Below, in pieces: positions 1-10,341 of a stretch of DNA of 64,000 nt; the first letter of the stretch is position 1, and each line of letters begins with the position of its first letter. Source of the stretch: Amphirosellinia nigrospora (Eukaryota > Ascomycota > Sordariomycetes > Xylariales > Xylariaceae). Location of the stretch: contig SCHM01000003.1 of assembly GCA_004123355.1 (NCBI GenBank), forward strand, positions 496,001 through 560,000. Reading direction: 5' to 3'. A program made the position numbers and the translations under genes. Below the pieces are notes generated by a model. It made no database searches. It was not told where the DNA came from and saw only the letters and a program-made list of their open reading frames with translations.

Positions 1-144
1 TGAGCGCACACGACCAGTCTGGAACTCGTCATCCTCCCTGCGCCTGCGAAAAAGTCTGTCAACCCGTTCGCCGAGTCTTTTTTTCCTTTCTGCAACACGA
101 CCTATCGACCCGACCAAATAAAACAAACTCGAACCCGCAGTCAA

Positions 145-704
145 GATGGTTGTAAGTGCTCTCCCCCAGCCTACACCGATCCCTCGAACAGGCCTCGCAC
201 TCGTGGCCTCCCGTGTTGGCCGAACACGCTGAATTCTGAAACATGTGTTTGCTATCAGCTCCTCAACTTACTGACATTTGGCCTCTGGGAAAGCTCGGAC
301 GACTAGGCCACTATGCCTTGGATGCCGTCCTCAGTACGTTTGTCCCCTCCACTACCACATCTCTATCATTTTTGGTTAACACGGCTCTCGCTCACAGTCT
401 CGACCATACTTGCCGGCATGCGACGTTCGACCGGTCTCACGTAAGTTGTCCCGCGATCCCCGTCCCGTCGATGCTTCGAACGACGCGGCGAAGAGAGAGA
501 GAAAAGGGCACCCGTAGTTGCAGAGGATGGAAGCTGACTAGGAGCCCATGGTCCACGCGATGCAGTGTCAAGAGTGAGCGCATAACGGGCGAGAACGGCG
601 AGATGAACAAATGGGTAACCAAGTACCTCGGTGTCGGCGAGTGGGTGCTGGATCAGTCGGTGGCATTCGCCGGGACCAGCAAGTACTTCGAACGCTCCCG
701 ATAG
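145..704 (+). CDS. ATG44: Mitofissin Atg44 (DUF1748 family), 4 exons
   Basis: Atg44/mitofissin is a tiny protein of the mitochondrial intermembrane space that promotes mitochondrial fission needed for mitophagy; it belongs to the former DUF1748 family. Splicing 145-150, 294-333, 398-440 and 566-704 gives an uninterrupted 75-residue protein beginning MVLGRLGHYALDAVL, followed by ISTILAGMRRSTGLT, which is the family signature, and a C-terminal half rich in WVTKYLGVGEWVLDQ. The length fits the family (about 70-80 residues). All three introns have good GT donors (gtaagt, gtacgt, gtaagt) and AG acceptors with CTGAC-type branch points, and reading frame is kept across every junction. The first exon is just six bases (Met-Val), which automatic callers often miss. 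The family link is from memory of the motif; the splice model is read directly from the sequence. No frame break is seen. Confidence 0.86.
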
Positions 705-2218
705 CCTCACGCCATGCCACGCCACACCATATTACCTCTTGAAATAGACTGAACAAAGAGACGACGAATAGACGGATACGACGATGACGACCGAACATGG
801 AAAAACCCTCTTCACATTTCTCTCACTGTATGACTGGGCCTCAACTCGAACCCTTCCTACGACTCAAAAAGCTAGGTCGAGCTAGCTCATTCTGACTTCC
901 GACATCCTATCCCAAGTTGGTGGAATGAGTCCCAAGCGGCGTATCATGTCGGAGGATGCTGGCATGGAGCTTTTTGCATACGACAAGGGTAAACGAGACA
1001 ACAAAGAGGTTCCTTCTCAACTCATATTTTCTCTACACCTTCATATTTGCATGCGAAGGTTTTTTTTTCTGTTATGCGTCCCTCTTACTTCAGAGCTTGC
1101 TTGTTTGGCGTTTCACGGGCTTGAATCCGGGGAAGATATGTAGTTCTGGATGTAGTGCCGCTTCTTCAACCGAATATACATACTTGTTCGACCCCGCGAG
1201 TCCGAAACCTTATTCTTCATGATTTAGATATATGTGCAAAACAGAGAGATAGACAAAAAAAATCAGTAGAGAGTCGGCATACATCGTAAAACTACTGTCC
1301 TCTTGCGCTTCTTAGATACTTACCTGAGTAGTGCGAGGCGAGGTACTGGTCCCGCATTTCGCCGAATAGCCGAGCTTTACCGACGCAACTTCTAGCGGGA
1401 GACCTCCGCTCGTCCGCCGCCTAGATGCTAGGAGCTTGGTATCTTGGAGATATAGAAGGAAGAACAGGAATCGTAATGTAGAGGGGTGGAATCTAGAAGC
1501 GAAAGCGATGGAAGAGGCCAAGGACTGCCTTTGTGAGACCGAGATGACGGTATCTGGCGAGTAAGAACATGAATATGTAAGCTATACACTTCATAATATT
1601 AAACTCAAGAAGACGGTACGCAGGTAGCGCGAGATGCAACGGACGGTATACATATACGTATAGCGTGTCAGTGCCAATAGTCCAGTCGTGTATTCCATGA
1701 TCTTACTCTGTATGTGCATAGATGCGAACTACTTACCGAAAATGGGCAGTTGGACGATTACACACGCACAAGTGGGATACTTGGGAGTTCCTGATGTGTT
1801 CGTGGTTGATATGATACATAAGTGACTGAAATACCTAAGCACGCATACACATACATCCGCTCAAAGACAAAACCACGCCTATACCAAGGTGTATATATGT
1901 GTAGACCAGATAGTACGGTCAATATAATCTCCTACTGTGAAACATGATATTCATACTGCCACCCCCTGCCCTGCCTAGTACTCCGATGCCGTCCAAAGGG
2001 AAGCCAATGACTAAAGAATAAATAAATAAATCGACAAGGTAACCTGATATAATGATTATGCCCATCAGACGCAGAAATACGGGGTATGTATGCGTTTCTC
2101 TGTCCGCACAAAACGCCATATCCCAAATCACAGCCCCCAACCTGTATACAATTGTCCATATATAATATATAGCAAGAACAGAACCAACCCTTCCGCGCAA
2201 GTAAACCAAAAGAAGAAC
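705..2218. other. Intergenic, no gene recognised
   Basis: Between the convergent Atg44 and Atg28-like genes I see only short overlapping open frames on both strands with no recognisable motif, no signal peptide and no splice logic. The segment presumably holds both 3' UTRs. Nothing repetitive stands out apart from short T and A runs. Confidence 0.6.
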
Positions 2219-4392
2219 TTAATCAACATCACGATGACTCTCGGCCAGTAAATCTGGCGGGACCTCATTGGCACTACTCGCTCTGCTTAAGGGCCGCTGT
2301 CTCTCCCCTTCATTGCTGTCTCCATTAATTGCTCCCACCTCTGGTTCCGGCTCTGGTTCCGGCTCTGGTTCTGGCTCCGACGCAGCGACCATCTTCCCCT
2401 TCCCCTTTCGCCTCGATTTAGACGGGGGGCTGTGCATGGATAGAAACTCGGGAGGCACGATGTTGGGTTCATCGTCCTCAGTCTCGTTAGGCGCCTCCTC
2501 GCTAAAGAGACCGGGCGGTACCTCGTTGTCGTCCTCGCTGTCTTCGCGGTGCGCTATCTTCTCGTCGAGAAGGTTATTGGGATTGGTGTTCGTACGTGAA
2601 ACCGAGCGTCGTAGCTCGTCGGTCCCATCCCACCGGCGAAGTACGCCGGTGATGTCTTCCTCCAAGTCTCTTCCGCTTTTCCTAGTCTCAGCATCATCAT
2701 AACCTACGCCCAGCAGGTCATCCCTTTCGCGTGAATTCTCGCGCGAATGGGTAGCACTACCGCCTCGGGGCGTCACTACGCCGTCCGCCCATCCCACAAA
2801 ATGCAGGGTATCCCCGAGCTGCGCCTTCAGCCCCTGGAAATAGTTGATCTCGGCGCCGAGGCCGTGACGAGCAATTTCCAGCCCTGCGCCTCCGTGTATT
2901 CGTAGAGTTCCTCAAGGTTGCGCGTCATCTCTTTGCACATGGCGTACTGCCTCTTCAAGATTTCGCCCAGGTCGTTGAATTTGGTGCTCTGTTGCTGTTG
3001 TTGCTTTGCGGAGGAGTAATTCGACATGGCGTCGAACGTTGTTTTGAGGTGGCGATCGTGCTCCTCCAGACGGCCGAGCATGTCCTGCCAGAGCTGCGTC
3101 CCCTCGTCCAAGGCAGCGCGCTCCTTATCTACGGCCACCTTGCGCAACTCGAGGACTTGCACCTCCCCCTCCCACCAATCCTTGGCCATGGGAAGTGTTC
3201 TCCGCTCGGGTCGGAGCGAGAGGAATTCGAAACCTGAGATGTGCTGGCCCACCAAGGTGCGAAGATCGGCGTCTTGCGCCATAAGTCCCTCGACCTCGAG
3301 GACGGCGACCTCGGGGTAGTTCATGATGTCGCCGATGCGCTTGTCGCACTCATTTAGCGCCCCCCTGTAGCCGCTGAGCTCCGAGTCCCGGGCGCTTTTT
3401 GCCTCGGCGATCCTAGATTCAAGCTTGGTCTTTGTCCGCTTCAAATCGCGGAGCCTCTCCTCCAACTTCAGGATATCCTCACATATAGTGCGTGCTGGCT
3501 CTCCATTTTTCTGATGTCGTTCTTGAGCGGTTGGTCGCGGTCCGATTCGATCGCTTTCATCTCGGCAATTATAGAATTCCGTTTTGTAGACAGGTTCCGT
3601 ATTCTCGACAGGGCAGCTTTCCGCTCCCGAGCGCCGTCGCAATGTAGGCCTCTTCTTCATTCTTCAAGTCGGATAATTGACTCATGCAACGTGCAATCCC
3701 TAAACGCGCCTCCCTCTTGGACAGATGCCTCTTCTTGGTTGGCGCACAGGGATAACATGTCCAGTCGCTGTGTCGGATACTGAGGTGCCCGAGCGCGGCG
3801 TACTGTCCTCGCCGGGTGCCGTGTTGGCCAAGTGCTTTTCCAGGGCATAGTCCTGGGCCAAAAGCTGTTGGAGCTCCTGTTGCATTTGGCGTTCACGCTC
3901 TCTATTAGCTTGAAGCTTTGATCAACGTTTGTCGAGGGGGTGCGCTGGGTGTATGCCGGACGAGGCAGGAACATGCTCTCAAAAAAGGACGGCTGAGCGC
4001 CAGCGTTCTCGGCGTGTAAATCCCGGGTCTCGGAAACAAGTGACGGACGCCAGATCTCGGGTGGTTTGGTGTTTCGTTCATGTTGTTTATACACCCTCTT
4101 CCCAGCCCTGTAATCGTGAATAGCGTCACCGTCCTACCGGGCGACCATGGCGGTTCTTGAAATGTCACAGATGCCTTCATTCTAGCGGCGTCACGTTATT
4201 TGGCATGTGCCTTGTTTTCCCCTCATTGTGCACAGTACTGGAGCTACTACGACTCGGGCTACTATGGCCGACTTCGTTTGCCAGCAGCGCATCCTCAGGC
4301 CGAGGAGATAGCTCGGCGAGATCGAGTTCGTCGACGGGCGCGAGGGGGAGATGCGTACTGGGACACGAAAGAGGCCATTCCGGTGTCGCCAA
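2219..4392 (-). CDS. ATG28: Atg28-like coiled-coil autophagy protein (frame-broken)
   Basis: Atg28 is a coiled-coil peroxisome-autophagy factor. Pieces that line up in order on the minus strand are: a possible N-terminus MATPEWPLSCP near 4392, a region with PSFFESMFLPRPAY (about 3980), a coiled coil with QMQQELQQLLAQDYALEKHL (3890-3830), the segment VIPVRQP (about 3740) followed by basic KKRHLSKREARLGIARCM, a long charged coiled coil containing LEERLRDLKRTKTKLESR, then RPERRTLPMAKDWWEGEV, and an acidic tail with a Glu-Pro repeat around 2345-2380 and two IVPPEFL/NEVPPDLL-like motifs. The order short coiled coil, VRQP-basic box, long coiled coil matches what I recall of filamentous-fungal Atg28. 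At least five one-base frame breaks separate the pieces (near 3915, 3740, 3635, 3490 and 2885). The start is uncertain: 4392, 4180 or 4094 are all possible. Identification is by pattern memory only. Confidence 0.6.
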
Positions 4393-5922
4393 GCCCGAGT
4401 TTCGAGAACAGGTTTCCGGTAAAGCTCATAGTCTATTCATAGGCTGTCTACAGATTCATGAAGCATTTAACGAAATTGAGCGTATTCAATCTTGAGGGTT
4501 GGGTCTCAAGCACATGCTCGGATGGCGGGAAATGGATGGCCAAGTCCAAGATGTCAAATAGTCTATCGGAATGAATGACCTAAATGTGTAAACGGGATTC
4601 CACTTTACAAGTTGTTCACCCACGTTAACCGAAGCGGCGATCAAGACATGAAATGGAAGCTCGATGATATCAGCAGTAGCAGCAGCAGCTGGAACTTACA
4701 TATCGATAAGGTGAGCTGACCTTGGCAGGATGGTGTCTTCTGACTTCCCACCGGTGACAGGTGCGCTGCTCAGCTGGGGACCTTCCATGCCAAGCACAAG
4801 CGGATAGTTCCGAGTAAAGTAAGCGGCCAAGCAAATGGCATTCGCTTCCTAACCGGGTTAGCCCTTTCAGATCATGACCAAACCGGTATATACTGCAGGT
4901 AGAGACATGGATCCAGCTCAAAACACTACCTATAGTCATGCTGGTTACATATTACACAAAGACGTGTAAGTCGTCGCCGGATTCCCAGCGAGATAGACGA
5001 TGTCTTGCATATACATAAGGTTTTGTGAACCTATCATGTTAAACTGACAGATAAGTAAGTACCATCCATTAGGTATCTTAACGAGATAGATCTCCGCAAC
5101 GCGCCAATAGCCATAGCCCCAGACCGTTCGGCCTAGACCTCAGGAGGACCTCAGGCTACATCTATATATTAAACCACCAACCAACTCTCGTGGGATTTAG
5201 GCGAATCTGCATCGACTCCACGCCTGGAATATTATGACAAGGATCGATGTACCATGTTTTCGAGATGGCCACAAATCATGTACATGTCGCTTAAGCAATA
5301 TCCTTACCATGGATCGGCTGTCTCTCCTTCTACGACAAGACCGTTCGACACCTAGGTATTCCTACACATGTAACACAATCAATCAACTTCGCTACTCGAT
5401 AATTTCCCTAGTGTCACCGGCAGTTATCATGGTACCGAGACATGCAATGCCGACGTAGGAGGTCGGTCAATGTAGATACTCGCTATATATCTAGCACAAC
5501 AAGCCAAGTACAGAGCGAGCAAACCACTCGCCTAATTGTCGTCGATTCCCTGCCGCGACACTGTTTGCCTAGGTAGTCTCTAAGTGAGTATTCCGGACGT
5601 ACAGCATACTCGGTTAGATATTGTCAAGGTTCCCGAATCATTCAACCTACATACTTCATCATACATAGTCCATGGTATGTTTCTCAGGTTTGCATGGTTT
5701 TGCCCATCTCAATGTGGGCTGTTCTTTCTGCGTTTGACGTCAACCTATCATCTCGGTCCTCTACGACTCTAATTATTTATATAAAAGGATCATCTTCAAA
5801 CGAGGAAGGCTCACTTTTTCACCGACTGTTAACCTACCCGAGCCATCTCAACTTAGAGTATCTTCAGTCTTCGAGCTCCATCATTTGTCCTAGATATCAA
5901 CGCCCCTCGTCTCAGAGCCACA
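4393..5922. other. Intergenic spacer and promoter of secreted gene
   Basis: No coding segment is convincing here; open frames are short and lack motifs. The right end carries a strong TATA element and CT-rich leader for the gene starting at 5923. The left end is upstream of the Atg28-like gene. Confidence 0.55.
5778..5788 (+). promoter_or_regulatory. TATA box of secreted protein gene
   Basis: The sequence TATATAAAAGG lies 135 bases upstream of the ATG at 5923 and is followed by a pyrimidine-rich stretch. It is the best TATA match in this spacer. Position and match are seen; use is inferred. Confidence 0.55.
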
Positions 5923-6801
5923 ATGCGATATAGTATGTTCCTAGCCCTCGCAGGGTTCGTCACGGCCCTGCCAGGCCAAGTTGTCGAGAAACAGGTTGGT
6001 TCAACACACCCGCCTTGCGTTTGCCACTACCATGATTAGGCACAACGACTAACATCCCACAGCTCCCCATCTCCACCGTCACGGCCGCAGCTCACCCCAT
6101 GACATTCTGGCCTCTGAGCCCACTGGCTGCGACGGCGACACCACTAAGCTACGGCTCGCCGCCAAACCGAGCCGAGTTTCCCCCCTGCAGAACGAGGAGG
6201 CCATCCCGGCTCAGACCGCACATCTACGCCAACTCCTCCATGCTCCTCTTCGGCCTCACCTCGATCTGCACCGTGATCAAGGGTTCCTACCCGACCTCCA
6301 CACTGCCATCCTTCTGCCGGCCCACCCTCTTCGCCAACGCCGCGCACCGCCCGGCCCTTCTTCTGGGTCCGCCGTCGTCACCATCGGCGCGAACAGCGTC
6401 CCGGATAAGGTGTCTTGCTGCGCCGAGTGCGCCACCTACTACAACTGCTTCGCGTGGCGGTTCATCCCGCCTACGTCGAGCCGGAGCCCACGGATAGGCT
6501 TCCGGGCGGCTTCGATCCCTGGCGTCATGGAAGTTGCGAGGTTGCCTATCATACGGGAGGTAGAGAGCATGAGGAAAGGGAGGAGGCCATGGTGCCGAGT
6601 CTATGTCCCAACGGGCTGGTGGAGGGTGGGAATACGACCGGGGGCGGAATGGTAGGGAAAAGGAAAGGAAGCGATCCGTGGTTCAATGGCCTCTACTACA
6701 ATGGGTGGAATGAAGGGGCTTGTGGTTCACTCGGCGGCGTTCTCTTTCTGGGAGGTGGGGACGCTGGGGTTGGTGATGCGAGCTCGCTCTGCCATGTTTA
6801 A
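5923..6801 (+). CDS. Small secreted cysteine-containing protein (candidate effector)
   Basis: Exon 1 (5923-5994) encodes MRYSMFLALAGFVTALPGQ, a clear signal peptide with a likely cleavage after the Ala-Leu-Pro stretch. An intron with GT donor at 5995 and a CACAG acceptor at 6062 leads in frame to exon 2 at 6063 (LPISTVTAAAHPM). Downstream the coherent coding pattern moves between frames: VPDKVSCCAECATYYNCFAW near 6400-6460, then PAYVEPEPTDRLPGGFDPW, SCEVAYHTGG, LCPNGLVEGG, GLYYNGWNEGACGSLGG and a C-terminal CHV before the stop at 6799-6801. This gives about eight cysteines in a CC-C-C-C-C-C-C order in a protein of roughly 250 residues. At least two single-base frame breaks are needed. I recall similar unnamed secreted fungal proteins, but assign no function. 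Confidence 0.55.
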
Positions 6802-8015
6802 ACTTGAATGGATGGTAGAGCGCGCTCGGGGCGAATACATAGTCTACAAGAAATAAACTAAAGTGCATTAGATAGATACACTATGGGGTTATTCGAGATA
6901 CGATACAGAATTTCTGCGCGACATGGTAGCACTTGCTGCGCTATCCTGAGATGAGGTAGTTGAGTTTTGGTGAACTTGGGTTTCGTGAGGGTGCGGTAAG
7001 TCGAAGTAAAAAACTCACCAGGCCTCCATTTCTGCACATTCGAATGCCCGCGCGTCTCTAGATAGTGAAGACCCAGCGTGCCGACTAAAGCCCCCGTATA
7101 AGGAGGATGAGATGAAAACGAGGGCGAAGTGATAAAAGCATATGAGTTCTTAGTATATGTACTCACAACAACTCACACAATAATAAGAAATAAGAGAAGT
7201 TTGCCTACTTATTTACAATACACCGCATCATCATCACATTCACCCAATTACAGAGCGCGTAAATCAAGTCACATGAACAATTGGGCCCTCGTTCTATCGT
7301 CCTTCATTGCTATGTAGACTGTGCACGCCATTCATACTACTTACCCACCATTCAGCAAACACCAGCTACCATCGCACTCCGATCATGATAACAACATGAT
7401 AAAATAGCTGGTGTAGGTAGACGAACACAGCATCCGGAGAACGGGGCCGGACACGCCAGCCAGCCACATCGGTGGAGTTATGGCTTTGCTGTCTACACAA
7501 CACATAACATTAACTACATTTGATGATACACCTAACTATATACGTAGTCCCATACGCGTAGCTAATGTAGATGTGCACATAGGCACAGCTGCAGATCGAT
7601 AGTTCGGATGGCCCAACCTCCAATTATTTTGTATGGTACAGATTTGCAGATCAATCCAATTATGCGGCGCGAAACTCGGCCCACCGAGGACGCCAACTGA
7701 CGCAACCTCCGTGCTAATGGAACTGCCGCACGGGGGAGAGTAAAAAGCAATGCACGTAGTACGTCAGGCGGATATTTTTACCGCCTAGGGCACCTCTGAA
7801 TGTTTCCTCGTTCGCGATTCGGGTTTCCAGGTCAAACCTAGTCTGTCTGTCTTTTCTACTCTTTGCTGGCTACCATTGTTTCGAATCCTGAGAGCGCACA
7901 CATTGATTCAGGCCATGGTCAATATCAGACTACATGAGGAAGGAAGAATACTATAGCGATAAATTATAACGAAAAACCGACAAACGAAGCACCAGACCAG
8001 GTCGACCGATAGATC
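6802..8015. other. Intergenic, no gene recognised
   Basis: Short open frames on both strands (for example one on the minus strand at 6858-7166) have no recognisable domains. The right part presumably contains the promoter of the SDR gene; no strong TATA element is apparent. Confidence 0.55.
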
Positions 8016-9052
8016 ATGGCCCAAGTGCTCCCCCAGATGACGTTAGGTCCCGGGGCTCCGGCCTCCCTGGCCACTCCGGCTTCTCCTTTATCCACGTCCC
8101 TGTCCCCTACCGAGCGCGCCCATGAGCGCTTCAGGCTCAGTGGCAATGCCATCGTAACAGGCGGCGCCGGAGATCTGGGTTTCGCGGTGAGCAAGGCCCT
8201 ACTGGAACATGGGTTACAGGGCTTGATGATTTTTGACGTCGACCCCGCCGAGGCCGAAGGCAAGATCTCGACGCTGCGCGCCGAGTTTCCGAATATCGGT
8301 ATCAGGTTCTTGAAGGTCGATATCACAGATGAGGCGGCTGTCGATGCTGCCGTTGCCGAGACCGTGACGCTCCTCGGCCCCGTCACGACGCTGTTGAATT
8401 TTGCTGGCATGGTCTGCTGTCGCCATCCGTGTGATGGCAGATCGAAGGACTGGGACCGCGTTATGAATGTCAATACGATGGGCGCGTTCTTCGTGGCGCG
8501 TGCCGTGGCGAGACATATGATTGTGCACAAGACAGGGGGGAGCATGGTTTTCGTCGCGAGCATCTCAGCACACCATGTCAATTTTCCTCAGCCGCAAGTA
8601 CTATATAATGTCCCCAAGGCCGGCGTGAAGGCCATAGTCCGGTCCCTGGCCGAGGAATGGGCTCGTTACGGTATTCGGGTGAATAGTATCTCGCCAGGGT
8701 ATATGGATACGAGTTTAAACGCAAGCGATGACCTTGAGGAGGCTGGGAATGTATGGCCTAGCCACCATCCGTCGGGGCGCATGGGGAAGCCTGATGAGCT
8801 ATGCGGCGTTGTGGTTATGCTTGCGAGTCGGGCGGGCAGCTACTTCAATGGATCCGACCGTGAGTATCCTACTTTCTTCTGTTTCCACCTTAGATCGATT
8901 TGAAAATGGTCGTCCAAGGTAGGGTCTTGGTACCACTGATGAGTGGTATAGTATTCGACGATTGCTTGTATCAGATTTCGAACTGCAGAGCACGCTGACC
9001 GAATACCTATGTCACAGTTTTGGTCGACGGAGGACAAACCCTATCCATGTGA
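8016..9052 (+). CDS. Short-chain dehydrogenase/reductase, polyol dehydrogenase-like
   Basis: This is a classical SDR enzyme, which uses NAD(P)(H) to interconvert alcohols and ketones; the C-terminal pattern GSDLLVDGGQTL resembles the D-arabinitol/mannitol dehydrogenase group of fungi. Two exons, 8016-8859 and 9018-9052, joined with GTGAGT donor and ACAG acceptor, give an intact protein of 292 residues. The cofactor-binding motif TGGAGDLG is at residues 48-55, the NAG-like motif appears as NFAG, and the catalytic serine and YxxxK pair are in VASISAHHV and YNVPKAGV. The SPGYMDT loop is also typical. The first 40 residues are an extra Ala/Pro/Ser-rich extension before the Rossmann fold. It is tail-to-tail with the PPAT gene, only 59 bases between stop codons. 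Substrate is not determined by the sequence. Confidence 0.9.
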
Positions 9053-9111
9053 TGGACCTTTTGGTAATAGTGTATACCTCTGTTAGAGTAGATTGAGTGG
9101 TAAAATTACTG

Positions 9112-10341
9112 CTACTCTTGCCCCTGCCTGCGGGCTCCAGCCTTCCTCTCACGAATCGCCGTGCTGCTTATTTTGGTTGCAAAATCCTTTGTTGTCCGGG
9201 TAGGGCCATCGATGGAGTCCTCAGCGTCCAGGACGTCGACTTCGAAGATCTCAAGGTCGTGCCAGCCGAGCTCTCTTCGCCGCGCGTTCACAGCGTCACC
9301 GCCCGATCGCGTTTCTCCCGACACGACGAGGACATCCATCTCCTCTTCGGCGGTGGTGGGCCCGAAGGCATCTCGGAGGACGACGCAATGGATCTCGATT
9401 GCGCCATCCCTATATCTAGCAATCACCTTATCGTCCTTCTTGGTGACGTCCGGGTCAGCCCAGCCGCCTTCTGAGAGTTGGAGAATGGAGGCCAGAAACT
9501 CGATGACATTTGTAACGCGTAGATCCCATGACTGTACAAGTTCTGCATACTTCTTTCGCTTGAGTAGTTCGTCACCGGTAACACCGATGATAAATCGCGC
9601 TGGCGGTGTCCCGGGGCTTTCCGGGACCTTGAGCAATATGGCAGCAGCAGTCAGAAGGAGTTTGTGGCCTGCGTGGAGATGGTCGAATGTCCCTCCAAGA
9701 CAGACAACAGGGTATGTTTTTGACCGTGTGGGCGGTAATGAGTTCTCCTCAGTCAACGAGAGACCGCTGTCAACAACGAGGACTTGGTCCTGCCTCAGCG
9801 TCTGAACGCGCTCATATATCTTTAAATAAGACAAGAAGAGCTGGTGACCTGGTTCGCTGTTCACACGAAAGATCTGTTTCCAGGGGTGGTGGGTGGCAGC
9901 AAACGTGGGCAGGTCAACTATAACCGTGTTATTAGTGTGTATTAGCGGACGACGGTCTTCTGCTGGAGGTTTCGATAGATCATGGTCAATGAAAACCACG
10001 CGCACGTCGACCGAGTCAGGCCCGGCGCGCATCTCGCTCGGGATAGAAAGCTGAGCGTAGACCATGGCCACGATGCTGTATACACGGGCTAGCACAGATT
10101 GCGCAGCCGGCCATGAGAGGGACCTGTGGTGGGGTGAGGAGTCGGCTCCGGCCAGGATGGGCGAGACGATTCCCACGAATAGCACAGAACCTCTACCGTC
10201 ATGGCCGTCCCTCTGATCTCTTACTTTTGTGATGGCGGCCTTAATGGGAGGCTGATAGGCAGCATTCAGGGCTGCATGATCTGCTGGGCTTGGAGGTGGG
10301 GGTAGCAGTAGTAGCGAGGGGCTCTGGTGATGATTCGCCAT
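9112..10341 (-). CDS. CAB4: Pantetheine-phosphate adenylyltransferase (Cab4-type PPAT)
   Basis: This enzyme transfers AMP from ATP to 4'-phosphopantetheine, the fourth step of CoA synthesis, and belongs to the nucleotidyltransferase (HxGH) superfamily. The single-exon frame of 409 residues is uninterrupted. The key motif GGTFDHLHAGHKLLLTAAA lies in the middle (about residue 215) and carries the T/HxGH nucleotide-binding signature; FIIGVTGDELLKRKKY follows as expected. The C-terminal part has DVLVVSGETRSGGDAVNARR and ends KISSTAIRERKAG, matching the ISST-type end motif of the family. The N-terminal 200 residues are a fungal extension that usually precedes the catalytic domain. Start at 10341 is chosen because it is the first Met with a good context and the upstream region has stops. 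It is convergent with the SDR gene. Confidence 0.9.
   Translation of the reverse strand: MANHHQSPSLLLLPPPPSPADHAALNAAYQPPIKAAITKVRDQRDGHDGRGSVLFVGIVSPILAGADSSPHHRSLSWPAAQSVLARVYSIVAMVYAQLSIPSEMRAGPDSVDVRVVFIDHDLSKPPAEDRRPLIHTNNTVIVDLPTFAATHHPWKQIFRVNSEPGHQLFLSYLKIYERVQTLRQDQVLVVDSGLSLTEENSLPPTRSKTYPVVCLGGTFDHLHAGHKLLLTAAAILLKVPESPGTPPARFIIGVTGDELLKRKKYAELVQSWDLRVTNVIEFLASILQLSEGGWADPDVTKKDDKVIARYRDGAIEIHCVVLRDAFGPTTAEEEMDVLVVSGETRSGGDAVNARRRELGWHDLEIFEVDVLDAEDSIDGPTRTTKDFATKISSTAIRERKAGARRQGQE

Noticed and set aside
366-725. 119-codon minus-strand frame over the Atg44 gene
   Set aside because: Antisense shadow of a well-supported spliced gene.
1312-1521. 69-codon minus-strand frame starting MASSIAFASRFHPSTL
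   Set aside because: No supporting promoter, splice or homology signal; composition is weak.
2268-2702. Plus-strand frame of 144 codons rich in Ser/Gly
   Set aside because: It is the antisense shadow of the acidic tail of the Atg28-like gene; its GSGSGSG tract mirrors the Glu-Pro repeat.
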